A stretch of 64,000 nt of DNA from positions 2,488,252 to 2,552,251 of the forward strand of contig NC_067207.1 of the NCBI RefSeq assembly GCF_026262505.1. Reading direction: 5' to 3'. A model generated the notes under the pieces. It was given only the letters and a program-made list of their open reading frames with translations, did no database searches and was not told where the DNA came from. The translations under genes were made by a program, and so were the position numbers. Source of the DNA: Trichomonas vaginalis G3 (taxonomy: Eukaryota; Parabasalia; Trichomonadida; Trichomonadidae). This document shows positions 40,755 through 50,349 of this stretch, in pieces. Position 1 is the first letter of the stretch. Each line of letters opens with the position of its first letter.

Positions 40755-41169
40755 TTGTATTTTTTTAAATAAAAAATTTGATTGTGTTCTTTTTATTAAT
40801 GATTCATTCCTATTTTTAAACTCACCCTTAACAAATTATATTGTTTAACAGAAAAAATGTATTTAATAACTATATTGTGATCTTTCAATGATGGGATAAA
40901 AAGTAGAGTTCCTCCAGAAATCATTATGAGTTCAAAAAAAATGCGAAATGCAGTCACCAATCATGAATCTTCGATTCATTGAATTTGATAATAATGATTA
41001 CTCTAGATGAATAATATATTTCTGTATTAGTAGATTAAAAAAAAGTCGAAATCCAAGTCTAAAAAAATCATTTTTATAATTGACAAAATAGAATCAATTA
41101 TTTGATTCCTAAAATATGATTTAAAAAAGCTCTATTAATAATACAAATATAAAAAATAATAATAAAAAG
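40755..41169. other. intergenic between converging 3' ends
   Basis: AT-rich spacer; nothing recognised. Confidence 0.45.
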
Positions 41170-44100
41170 TTAAACTTTTCCGGTGTATTGAGATTCTTCT
41201 TGCCATCTCTTGAAGAGGATCTGGAACTGTTGTCTGTGTGTTTCGTGCAAACCTATAGACACTTCAGACAATTGATCCATTCCAACTCTCTGGAAGACAG
41301 GATAAATCGAGTTCTGCATCATTTTCTGTTTCGTATTTTCCATCGAAATATTTGATATCAATGAAACAAAAGTAGAAATAATGTAATGCTGGAAATCAGG
41401 TCTAATAATTCTTGCGCTAGTTGCCATGAACTTTGAAAATGTCTTCAAATGTTTATATGTTGGATTTGTATTACTAAAATATTTGAAGAAAAGTGACATC
41501 AATTTTCTGACACATTCATTTGAAACAACATGAACTCTTGCGCATTTCCTAGCATTTGTGAATAAATCTGTTACTGCAGACATCAAGTTACAGACGTCAT
41601 TGATATTCTTTGTTGATTTTGACAATGTCAAAATGTCAAAGAAAATACTTTCAATGATTTTTAAGTTGTAAAATCTCGCAACTCTTGTATTTATCAATGC
41701 TTTGATTGTTTCAAGATCATTACTATTATTCACAATCTCTTTGATGTATTTCTTGTAATAATCCTTGTAGACTTTCTTGTTGCAATAAACACCACTCAAA
41801 ATTGCAATTTTTCCTTTGAATGGTGATTTCTCTAAAATTCTGATAATTAAATCAGGGTCTGTCACCATGAACTCCTCAATTTCTTTTCTTGGGAGAGCTC
41901 TAACTAAATTTGTGACATTTTCTGCGCCAGGATCATTATCATCTTTGTAGCATATTTCGAATATTCTGTCGAGTTTCTTCTCAAAGTTTTTCGTTAATTC
42001 TGACAAATTTTGAACATAACAAAGTGCTTCCAAAATCATCTTGATGTTTGTTTTGTTGTATGTAACTTTGTTGAGAATGTAAGTGGCCGCGTGAGGTGAT
42101 TGGCTCTTTGTTTGCTCGCAGACACACTCGATATCATTCTCGAAAAGAACAGCTTCAAATGGTGTTTTGATGCCGTTTTGGAAACAATAATTACAAATAC
42201 CAATAATTGTTTCTTTTTGTAAACTATTGAAATCTAAATCAGATGGAATTTCTCCCAAAGTATATAACAATGTTGGAATGGCTGTTTTGTGGATTTTAAG
42301 AGGGATTCTGTCAATGATTGTTTTGATGTTTTCTTTGACAAAATCATATGGGAATGATATAACTAACTGACTAATCATTTTACAAACATCTTTTGAAATT
42401 TCTTCAAATAACGTATTTTCAAAACCGTCCAAACCGTTTTCTGCATATTCAACCAAAACTTCGAAACTTTCTACAGCAATTGAAAAGTCTATATTTTGCT
42501 CATCATCGGTCTGAACAACAGAAACAAACTCATTTGGCATCGAAGAAATGAGCATTGCTGTGAAAATTTTCGTTTGATGTGTTTTTGATGATAAAAGTTC
42601 ATGTGCTGCCAAATGGAAGATTTTCTTCAGTACACTGTTCTCATAAAAGTATGAGTTACTGAATAATCTCATGCAATAATCAGCAATTGTTTTCGGTTGT
42701 TGTAAATTTTGACAGAAAAGTGACGCTTTGACAACAAATCTCAAAATTTTCAACAAATCAGATTCTTCGAAACAAACAGCTAATTCGTACAAATTTTGAA
42801 TGATGAACAAAAGCCTGTAGTAGTCTTTGTCAGCCATATTTGGTGTTGGCACTAAAGAAACAGTGTTTTCATAGACAAATTCCGTGATTTTTCCATGTTT
42901 TTGCGGCAAACAATTTGGAACTTCAAGTTTTTCTGATTCAAATAATTCATGATTTTGCATTAAGTAGCAAAACAACGAAATTGGATGCTCCTCAAGCATA
43001 TCTTTGCTTGCAATTGTAGCTGTCTTGAATCTAAGTGCTTTTCCGGCTATAGAAGCTGCTGCACATCTCCATGGACTTTTGCCAGCGGTTTTGACAATAA
43101 AATTGACAACGTCAACGTGTTCTGGAGTAAATCTTGCGTTTTTGACGGTCCAGAACAATAGGCAGTTGTCAGACTCTTTTTGGGACATAGCCAATATCTT
43201 CAGCAAACCATTTGTTTGGCTGGAATTCAAATGAGAAACGAGTTCTGAATATTTTGTGACAAAAATTGGAAATTCGCAAATATGTGAATCCAAACGAGTT
43301 TCCTGTTCATTGTTGAAGTCGTCTGGGAAGTCGTTGTATCCGAATATGACTTGCGGCATTCTCAAACTGAAAGCCATCTCCAATGCAGACAAAGCAAAAT
43401 TTTCGTCACTTTTTTCAAGTAAAACAGTTAAAGAAGGTCTTACGAGTCTGAAATCAAGTCGTGCAAGGGACGCAAGGACTGAATAATGGTTGTTCTTAAT
43501 TGCTTCGTCAGTAATCAAGTTGAGTTGTTGGAAATCTGATTCAGTTCCTGATTGAGGAGTATAGAGCTGGAGTTTAGCACATTCGTCAAAGACAGGGACA
43601 GCTAAATCAAGTGATTGTGTCCTTTTGTAAAGATTTAACGGAAATTGGAAGAGATTTGTTATCTTAAATGCAATCGCTGATTCTTTGTAGATTGGCATGA
43701 AAACATGTATGAATGATATAACACCTGGTCGTATTGGATCAGATTCGCTTGGTGTTGTAAGCTTCTTGAGGAAAGTATCGAAAGAAGAACCTAAATCTTT
43801 TCCAGAAATCTTTTGGAAAAGGAATGGACCACATAATGCACGAGAAATGAATTGTAAAACTTGCTGCTCATTAAGTTTGGATATGTTATCAATCAATGGA
43901 TCAAAGATATCGACAACTTTTTTGAAAACTAATTCTGATCCAACAGTAAGCTCACGATGTGATGAGATTAATGTAATAAGAAATGAAATTTGTGGCTCAT
44001 AGATTTCGTTATCTTGCAATAACTGGCTAAATGTCAAAATTAAATCATCAAATTTTGGTCTCCATGAATTTGGATATTTGATTTGAAGTAATTTTAGCGT

Positions 44101-44406
44101 TTCTAATGCAATATCTCTGATGTTTGAACGAAAAGCATTTAAAATTGCAATATTAGGTTTCATTATAAGAGAAAATTTATCGCTTTCGATGTTTGTTTCG
44201 GTAAGAGATTGATGAAATAGCTTCCATGCATCTTCATTTGTTTGAAAATTCGTATCAAATGCAATATTATTTGATATCCATTTAAGAATAAAGTCTGGAG
44301 TTAAATTTTTGTTATTTAAAGCATCCTGTGCTTCAGCGAGTCTCATTTCTGGAGCATTCCTCTTGTCATAAATAATTGCAATTATATTCTTTGAGGAACT
44401 TTCCAT
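41170..44406 (-). CDS. large HEAT-like helical protein (1078 aa), possibly Urb2/Npa2-like
   Basis: Entirely helical, without membrane segments or catalytic motifs. The C-terminus ends in a compact basic helix (H-R-Q-Q-F-Q-I-L-F-K-R-W-Q-E-E-S-Q-Y-T-G) followed by K-V. That resembles, from memory, the end of the Urb2/Npa2 domain of ribosome-biogenesis factors (a long helix ending K-Y-x-G-K-V). If so, it would act in 27S pre-rRNA processing in the nucleolus. The rest of the sequence gives no independent support, so 'helical repeat protein' is the safe name. ATG at 44406; TTCAATTTTT upstream (leader about 45 bases) may be the initiator. Confidence 0.4.
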   Translation of the reverse strand: MESSSKNIIAIIYDKRNAPEMRLAEAQDALNNKNLTPDFILKWISNNIAFDTNFQTNEDAWKLFHQSLTETNIESDKFSLIMKPNIAILNAFRSNIRDIALETLKLLQIKYPNSWRPKFDDLILTFSQLLQDNEIYEPQISFLITLISSHRELTVGSELVFKKVVDIFDPLIDNISKLNEQQVLQFISRALCGPFLFQKISGKDLGSSFDTFLKKLTTPSESDPIRPGVISFIHVFMPIYKESAIAFKITNLFQFPLNLYKRTQSLDLAVPVFDECAKLQLYTPQSGTESDFQQLNLITDEAIKNNHYSVLASLARLDFRLVRPSLTVLLEKSDENFALSALEMAFSLRMPQVIFGYNDFPDDFNNEQETRLDSHICEFPIFVTKYSELVSHLNSSQTNGLLKILAMSQKESDNCLLFWTVKNARFTPEHVDVVNFIVKTAGKSPWRCAAASIAGKALRFKTATIASKDMLEEHPISLFCYLMQNHELFESEKLEVPNCLPQKHGKITEFVYENTVSLVPTPNMADKDYYRLLFIIQNLYELAVCFEESDLLKILRFVVKASLFCQNLQQPKTIADYCMRLFSNSYFYENSVLKKIFHLAAHELLSSKTHQTKIFTAMLISSMPNEFVSVVQTDDEQNIDFSIAVESFEVLVEYAENGLDGFENTLFEEISKDVCKMISQLVISFPYDFVKENIKTIIDRIPLKIHKTAIPTLLYTLGEIPSDLDFNSLQKETIIGICNYCFQNGIKTPFEAVLFENDIECVCEQTKSQSPHAATYILNKVTYNKTNIKMILEALCYVQNLSELTKNFEKKLDRIFEICYKDDNDPGAENVTNLVRALPRKEIEEFMVTDPDLIIRILEKSPFKGKIAILSGVYCNKKVYKDYYKKYIKEIVNNSNDLETIKALINTRVARFYNLKIIESIFFDILTLSKSTKNINDVCNLMSAVTDLFTNARKCARVHVVSNECVRKLMSLFFKYFSNTNPTYKHLKTFSKFMATSARIIRPDFQHYIISTFVSLISNISMENTKQKMMQNSIYPVFQRVGMDQLSEVSIGLHETHRQQFQILFKRWQEESQYTGKV

Positions 44407-44812
44407 TTTTCAAATAAAAAAACAGGACAAAAAAATTGAACTTGATGTGTTTCAATGAGAATTCAATATATAAAATGACAACATAGAAACTTTCAATATG
44501 AATGATATTAAAAGATTTTCCTTGGGATCAATCAGATTGAATGTAGGCTAACATCATACGCTTTCTATGGAAATAAGAAAACATTAGCTTTATAATCTAC
44601 TCGATAACTATTCAAGGTTCAATCATCCTCAAAGAACACAAAAGAGCAAAATTGATATCATATATGCGAATTCCCGTTAACAATCAAGGGTCTATACTTT
44701 CTTACAAAATCGAAAGTATTCCACTTAATTAACTATTGATGGTAAATATAATTTTAAATTTATAAAATCAACTCTATAATATTTATATTTTACAACAAAA
44801 AATCAAGTAATT
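44407..44812. other. intergenic, nothing recognised
   Basis: AT-rich 5' flank of the HEAT-like gene and 3' flank of the small gene at 44813. Confidence 0.4.
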
Positions 44813-45154
44813 CTAGCACTGCATAATAACTGCTTGCTCGTCCTGGTCGTATAGATCATAGCCGCTAATATAATATTCAATTGTATGCGCAGCCTTCATA
44901 TCTGAGCCTTTTTCTAATGTTTCGAATAGTTGCTTCATTTCAGCAGCGCATTCCTTTCTAACTGTATCGAAATATTTTGTTCTAATTTGATCTGTCGATG
45001 GAGGCTGAACAAATAATAAATCTTTGCACTCCATAATATTCTTTTCTGCACTTTCGTTTGCTTCTAAGCATGTTGTAAGATTTTGAGTTAATTCATCATC
45101 ATATTTTTCTATAAAACTTTGCATCCAAAATCTATTGTCACTTTTTATTCGCAT
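44813..45154 (-). CDS. hypothetical small protein (113 aa)
   Basis: The first ATG is at 45154; the longer frame starts with TTG. The start directly follows TTCATA, a plausible initiator. The product is helical and acidic, with two cysteines 14 residues apart (T-T-C..M-E-C, about residues 29 and 43), a third in R-K-E-C-A-A-E-M-K and a terminal Q-C. The middle reads F-V-Q-P-P-S-T-D-Q-I-R-T-K-Y-F. I do not recognise the family. It lies 94 bp head to head with the ankyrin gene at 45249. Confidence 0.55.
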   Translation of the reverse strand: MRIKSDNRFWMQSFIEKYDDELTQNLTTCLEANESAEKNIMECKDLLFVQPPSTDQIRTKYFDTVRKECAAEMKQLFETLEKGSDMKAAHTIEYYISGYDLYDQDEQAVIMQC

Positions 45155-45248
45155 TATGAAGACACCTAATCTTTGTTCTACTAAAACAAACAAGTATAAA
45201 TTCTAAAGTAATTTTGTTCTCAATAAAATTTCTAGTTAAAAAAAACAA

Positions 45249-46703
45249 ATGAAGAAGAAAAAAGTTGATTATCAAGAGGTTATGGATTTGTGTAAAGATT
45301 ATAATGAAACATTCGACAAATTATACAAACTAAATACGTTCAGCGAAGTTGAAATAGACAAAATTTATGAAAGTATCAAAACATATTTACTCGATACACA
45401 AATATGCACGCCCTCTTCTATTTGTGAAACAATATCTGCATTGGTACACTACAGAATCCGTTAAATAAAACCTTACTGGGAAATATTCAAAAAGATTTTC
45501 GAAACATATCATCCGAAAAAACTCGATATTGATTTCCCATTTGAATTTTTTGTTTATAAGCAATATGGTATTTTTAATAAGGAAAATGGATTCAAAACAA
45601 GCGAAATGAATCAGAAGAAACGCAAATTATACGATTCCTATGAATTCACGCTTGATGTTCATAAAGAAAACACAATATGGAAAGCACTAATAGATGATGA
45701 CTTAAAAGCATTAATTCCATTCACAGAAGAAAATGATTTTAATCCAAAAAGAGGTATAAAAAGCCAGTTCTATCCAAAAGATGAAATGGAGAAACCTTTC
45801 ACATTAATTGAATTCTGCTGTTTTCATGGCTCTGTAAATTGTTTTAAGTTTTTAAGAACGAAATTCAACTTAAAAATCACATTCAGGTGCGTTAATTTTT
45901 CAATGTTGAGCGGAGTTCCAGATATTATGAGCGAATGCTTGAAGGTGAAAAAGCCAGGTTTATATAGCATGAAATACGCAATTATTTCACATAACATTGA
46001 TTTTGTTTCCTTCTTGATGAATGAACATGATTTAGTAATCAGCATGCATGATTGCTATAATTTCAATAATCTTCAAGCATATTTGGTTTATTTAGATCAA
46101 ACACAACAATTCGACAAATGTTTTATTTATTCACCAGCGTTTAATCTTCCGCCTCTTTTTGATTATTTAATTGCGCATGGTGCATCCATAAATCCAATTA
46201 GTACTGAGAATAAAACGGCGCTTTATATTGCTGCTAAATATGGATTCAAAACCGCTGTTGAATATTTGATTGCGCATGGAGCAAATGTTAATATAAAAAC
46301 ATTACCTCTTTTCACTACTCCTCTCCATGAAGCTGCAATTCATGATTATCCTGAAATAGCAGAGATTCTTATTTTACATGGTGCAGAAATCAATGCAATA
46401 TCTGCTAGAATGAAAACTCCTCTTCACCGTGCAATACAAAAAAATAGTATAGAAACTGCCAAAGTTCTTATCTTGCATGGTGCTGATGTCAATGCAACTG
46501 GTGAAGATGGAGAAACTGTTCTTCATTACGCTGCAGACAAAAATAGATATGAAATAGCAGAACTTCTAATAGCACATGGAGCAAATGTCAATGCACAAAA
46601 CGATTATGGAGATACTCCACTAAATTATGCATATACGAGTGAAAGCATGGAAGTAATAAATGTACTTAAATCGCATGGTGCACTTGATTCAAATGATGAC
46701 TAA
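45249..46703 (+). CDS. DUF3447/ankyrin-repeat protein interrupted by one in-frame TAA
   Basis: From ATG at 45249 the frame reads the family N-terminus D-Y-Q-E-V-M-D-L-C-K-D-Y..L-Y-K-L-N-T-F-S-E-V-E-I-D. It meets TAA at 45462-45464 (codon 72) and continues in the same frame for 413 codons to TAA at 46701. Aligned with the paralogue at 33332-35167, the stop falls on the tyrosine of Y-R-N-K-Y-F, so one base change explains it. The DUF3447 part includes L-I-E-F-C-C-F-H-G-S-V-N-C-F. About six ankyrin repeats follow from about residue 300 (A-N-V-N-I-K.., T-P-L-H-R-A-I-Q-K-N-S-I-E-T-A-K-V-L-I-L-H-G-A). It is a young pseudogene or a sequence error. A downstream ATG at 45606 would give a shorter product. 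Confidence 0.85.
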
Positions 46704-47094
46704 ATTTCTTCATTCAAATCAAAACTCCTGCTTTTAATTTGATCTGGTGTAATTTTAAAAAAATTGCATCCAACAACATCTTGTTATTGGCAATCATGAA
46801 AGAATATCTAAATAAAAATCGAAAATTAGTCATAGAACGTTTTTTACACATTAAAAGTGAAATTTGAATTTTGCAGCATATACTAAGTCTTATTCCATCC
46901 ATTAACGCTTCATTGATGCTTCGCACCGATAATGCCGAATAATGAAATAACCAAAACTTGTGATTCAGAGCCATTCGCTTTAAATATCAATTGTACATTA
47001 CTATTGTTGCAATAATATGTTATTATACTCCAAAAATTTTTAGGACCAAAGGGCAAATTTACCCCTTGGAGAGGTTTGACAAGGCCTTTCTCTA
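46704..47094. promoter_or_regulatory. 5' region of ribosomal protein S30, with a small hairpin
   Basis: About 40 bases before the S30 start, CCAAAGGG (47046-47053) and CCCCTTGG (47062-47069) can pair with one mismatch around an 8-base loop. TTTCTCTA directly precedes the ATG. The remainder is AT-rich. Confidence 0.35.
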
Positions 47095-47283
47095 ATGGGT
47101 AAAGTTCACGGTTCCCTCGCTCAAGCAGGCAAGGTTCGTTCTAACACACCAAAGGTCCCAAAGATGGACAAGCCAAAGGAAGTTCGTGGCCGCGCTCGTC
47201 TGCGCAAGATCTACAACCAGCGCTTCCTTGCTGTTAACCCAGATGCTAAGCGCAAGACAGGTCCAAACAGCCAGTCTCAATAA
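47095..47283 (+). CDS. RPS30: 40S ribosomal protein S30 (eS30)
   Basis: A 62-residue basic protein matching eS30 from end to end: K-V-H-G-S-L-A-Q-A-G-K-V-R-S-N-T-P-K-V, then G-R-A-R-L-R-K-I-Y-N-Q-R-F and G-P-N at the end. In animals eS30 is made as a fusion to the ubiquitin-like FUBI; here it starts directly with M-G-K-V-H-G and no ubiquitin-like part precedes it. Codon use is biased to C-ending codons, unlike the neighbours, as expected for a highly expressed gene. The stop reads TAAA. Confidence 0.97.
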   Translation: MGKVHGSLAQAGKVRSNTPKVPKMDKPKEVRGRARLRKIYNQRFLAVNPDAKRKTGPNSQSQ

Positions 47284-47596
47284 AATAAAAGCTTAGGGTA
47301 TTTTTAAAAATTTATCTAATCAAATTCTACTTTTTCAAAATCATCAATACATATATATTTTATTCAGAAATCAATTTCATTAAGTCTCTGATTTTACTAC
47401 AACACAATCTACCTGTAATAAACTAAGCATTTTTACTTATGAGATTGATGTTCTTAAGCTAAAATCTGATATCAAAATGAGTATTAAAGAAAAATCAATT
47501 AAAATTTCAACTTGAGATCAATACATCTCATTGAGAAACTCCTTCTGTAATAAATATTAGAGTAAACTCTAAAGAAATTCCTTAAAAAAATATATT
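47284..47596. other. intergenic between converging 3' ends
   Basis: AT-rich; nothing recognised. Confidence 0.45.
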
Positions 47597-48559
47597 TCAA
47601 ACATTTATTTCTCCTAATTTTTGGTCTTGGCACCAATTTAAGAAAGCAGGAACGGTTGGAGGAGGTGGAAGGGTTGACTTAATATTTGGAACAGCATCAT
47701 ACTGAGAAACAGGCTTAGTTGATATCAAAGCAGGTTCAAGTACTAAAGATATCATACTTTCACCCTTTGCCTGGGCTTTCCTTGCCATCTGACGTAAAAA
47801 TACAATATTCTCTGATCGTTTTTTATTTTGTTCCTCAAGAAGAGCGTATGCATCTTCACGTTTCTGTCTAACAAGTGCGAGTTCATCCTTCAAACGGCGC
47901 AGATATGAAAAGTCATTCATCGATTTTCTAACTTTGTTGGATTTCGTTATTGTTTTAATATGGTTTTGTCTAATGCCGCAGTGGTCTGGTGGAAACTCTT
48001 CAAAGCGCAAAACAGAACCTGCAAGCTTTGGACGAGACATCCAGTGATCGAATATTGCTTTTACAACAGGATATGGAGGAGCATTGTCATCGAGTAGAAT
48101 TAATACTTGATCGATGGTTGGATTTTCTGTGAGAAAATCTTTCACAATGCCTTCGATCGCGATGAAAACTTGTTCTAATTGTTTTGTTGTCATTTGAAGG
48201 AATTTATGTGTGCTGTTAAAACCTCTAATAAATTCTATATCTGTTTTATCGCAGTAATAAATGAGTGGCTCATAAAAAGTTGAATCATAAATAAAACATC
48301 TTGGTGGGCATGAAAAATAGACAGAACTTTTCTCAGCTTCTGCTTTTATGATTCTATCTACTTTAGGAATTGGAACTTTTGCATCTCCAGATGTAACGGC
48401 TTGAACTACATGCCTTTCATTTTGTTCTGAACCATCCAGCTTCTTAAGACCAATCTTCTCTGATGGCACAATAACAGGTGTTATATTATCCGATACAACA
48501 ATTTGGTATTTGGCTTTCAGAGAGATCGGAAACTCAGTGTTAACATCATCGACCTCCAT
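47597..48559 (-). CDS. Enhancer-of-polycomb-like protein (EPL1/EPC, NuA4-type complex)
   Basis: A 320-residue protein. Its centre has the EPcA layout: C-D-K-T-D-I-E-F-I-R-G-F-N (about residues 103-115, like Y-D-x-D-x-x-D..W-L..N), followed by T-T-K-Q-L-E-Q-V-F-I-A-I-E. After a tryptophan-containing stretch, a basic helix R-K-S-M-N-D-F-S-Y-L-R-R-L-K-D-E-L-A-L-V begins near residue 212, corresponding to 'RKN...S..K...LR.(E/D)LE.A'. EPL1 is the scaffold that ties the MYST acetyltransferase (Esa1/Tip60) to the NuA4/Piccolo complex. The protein is much shorter than animal EPC proteins. The bromodomain protein at 25.5 kb could read the marks it helps to make, which is inference. Confidence 0.6.
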   Translation of the reverse strand: MEVDDVNTEFPISLKAKYQIVVSDNITPVIVPSEKIGLKKLDGSEQNERHVVQAVTSGDAKVPIPKVDRIIKAEAEKSSVYFSCPPRCFIYDSTFYEPLIYYCDKTDIEFIRGFNSTHKFLQMTTKQLEQVFIAIEGIVKDFLTENPTIDQVLILLDDNAPPYPVVKAIFDHWMSRPKLAGSVLRFEEFPPDHCGIRQNHIKTITKSNKVRKSMNDFSYLRRLKDELALVRQKREDAYALLEEQNKKRSENIVFLRQMARKAQAKGESMISLVLEPALISTKPVSQYDAVPNIKSTLPPPPTVPAFLNWCQDQKLGEINV

Positions 48560-48829
48560 TTTTTTGGCCCATATATTTAAATTAGGTAATGGGTATAAAA
48601 ACTAGCATCAGTATTGTGTAAACAATAAAATATCTTAAAATTAGAGGGATATCTTAGAAATTTAATGAAGAATATCTCAAAACTTTGATTTTACTTTTCA
48701 TATCTTAAATATGTAGGATAGTTCTAAAGTGTAGTATGAACATGATAGATTTTGATGAATTTATAATATATAAATAACTTTATTAAAAATATTCACAGAC
48801 AAGATAAGAAATTCTATTTTGTAATTTGA

Positions 48830-49882
48830 TTAACGTGGCATGTAAAAGTCATCAGCGAAACGAATGTATCTCTTGGCCCATTCGTTGAAGTGCATATCTT
48901 TTGTATGGAATTGCTTAAAGAAAGGAGCAATTTCGTGTTCGCTCCATTGCTTGTGTAATGCAAAGATGGCTTTAAACCTGTCTTCAACTGTAATTGGAAG
49001 TGTTTCCTCTTCAATTAATAAATATCCGTTTTCATGTTCAACGCAAACGCCATATGTATATGTATGATCAAATTTAATATCAGGTGGAACTAAACCTTGT
49101 ATTTCTTTATCGAAATTCTCCTTCAGCATCCAATTTCCTCTTTGAGAGCGAAGAAGTGTTGCAACAATATGTTTGATAATCTTTTTCTCTTTCAAAGTAA
49201 TGATATCATTAGAAATTGTTTCTGAAAGACTGTAAAGAACTGCACGAACTAAGTTTTCAACGTTATTTATGGCAGCTTCTTCATTTGCTGGCTGATCAAT
49301 CAAGATCTGAGATAATTTGAATGTAGAAACGACTGCTTTCTCACTTACTTTTCTCCAATCTGACTGAGTTAATGCAAATCTGATAATTTGATCGATAATT
49401 TTATTCCTTAGAGCAAGATTTGGCATCTTAACGCATTCATCAATCTGAATAACGCATAATTTTTCTATAATCTTGTTAAATTCGTATCTAGAACAAAGAG
49501 TATTATCCATAAGATCATCAAATTTGATTGGGTTGACAAGCGGAGCACCACCGATCTCTTCTAATGTGAGATAGTTTTCTGCAAGTAGTTTTCTGAAGGA
49601 AAGTAATGGAGCTTTGATACTTCGGAGTTCGAATGTTGAATAAGCCTTTGTGAGAATAGTATTATCCATATATGGAAGAAGCATGTTACTTGTATCGAAT
49701 TCTTTTACATCATATGTATTTTCATCAATGCAGAGTACAATAGGTTGATTTTTTGTTGAAACAAATTCGGCTTCACTCATTCCAGTCATCAATTTCTGGA
49801 TGTCATCCTCTGTCATTTCGAAAAGTAGATATTGATCCTTTTCGAAATCTTCAGCAAACCCAATTTCTTCTACGCTATCCAT
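48830..49882 (-). CDS. DSCC1: sister chromatid cohesion protein Dcc1 (alternative RFC-Ctf18 complex)
   Basis: A 350-residue protein following Dcc1. The N-terminal part has L-L-F-E-M-T..I-Q-K-L-M-T-G, then V-L-C-I-D-E-N-T-Y-D-V-K-E-F-D-T-S-N and F-E-L-R-S-I-K-A-P-L-L-S-F-R-K-L-L, the OB-like region that meets Ctf8 and Ctf18. Later helices form winged-helix units, ending in H-K-Q-W-S-E-H-E-I-A-P-F-F-K-Q-F near residue 310. Dcc1 with Ctf8 and Ctf18 loads PCNA during replication and supports cohesion. Length agrees with the family (about 350-400 residues). The ATG at 49882 is only 38 bases from the ATG of the gene on the other strand. Confidence 0.82.
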   Translation of the reverse strand: MDSVEEIGFAEDFEKDQYLLFEMTEDDIQKLMTGMSEAEFVSTKNQPIVLCIDENTYDVKEFDTSNMLLPYMDNTILTKAYSTFELRSIKAPLLSFRKLLAENYLTLEEIGGAPLVNPIKFDDLMDNTLCSRYEFNKIIEKLCVIQIDECVKMPNLALRNKIIDQIIRFALTQSDWRKVSEKAVVSTFKLSQILIDQPANEEAAINNVENLVRAVLYSLSETISNDIITLKEKKIIKHIVATLLRSQRGNWMLKENFDKEIQGLVPPDIKFDHTYTYGVCVEHENGYLLIEEETLPITVEDRFKAIFALHKQWSEHEIAPFFKQFHTKDMHFNEWAKRYIRFADDFYMPR

Positions 49883-49920
49883 AATTTTTAAACGTCACGT
49901 TTTTACATTCAAATTTACAA
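49883..49920. promoter_or_regulatory. 38-bp bidirectional promoter region
   Basis: The shortest divergent spacer in the window. ATTCAAATTTACAAATG at its right end may be the plus-strand initiator. Two transcription start sites and both leaders must fit into 38 bases. Confidence 0.5.
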
Positions 49921-50109
49921 ATGAGTGATAGAGCCAAACCAGGCCACCCTCATTGTTTTCAACGTCAAGAAAATCAAATTATGATGCAAGCTCTTACATT
50001 AATGCAGAGTGATTCCCCAAATTCAGCACATGAGTTAAGAAAAATTTTAGAAGCTTCATATATTGATAAAGAAAGAAACATCAAAGCTGCAAAAGGTGAA
50101 AATCAATGA
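49921..50109 (+). CDS. hypothetical small protein (62 aa)
   Basis: ATG at 49921 directly behind the 38-bp spacer; TGA stop. The protein begins with a Pro/His/Cys stretch (G-H-P-H-C-F) and continues as one helix, M-M-Q-A-L-T-L-M-Q-S-D..A-H-E-L-R-K-I-L-E-A-S-Y. It ends basic. The position behind a compact promoter and the ordered composition support a real gene. The family is not recognised. Confidence 0.55.
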   Translation: MSDRAKPGHPHCFQRQENQIMMQALTLMQSDSPNSAHELRKILEASYIDKERNIKAAKGENQ

Positions 50110-50349
50110 TACGTGCCTGAATTCGCTAGAACCTTATGAATTCTCCAATAATATTTTTTTATAATTTTTACATTCTGATAACGAATCAATGAAAAGAAAA
50201 ATTAATGATTTCTAATGATGACATACTAACCAAGCATCAAATACTTGGAAAATTCAGAAAAATTGTTTGAAAAATTGTTAAATTTCAAGAATAATAAACA
50301 TAAATTTATAAAACAGTATTATATATGATTCAACTAAACAACATTGTCT

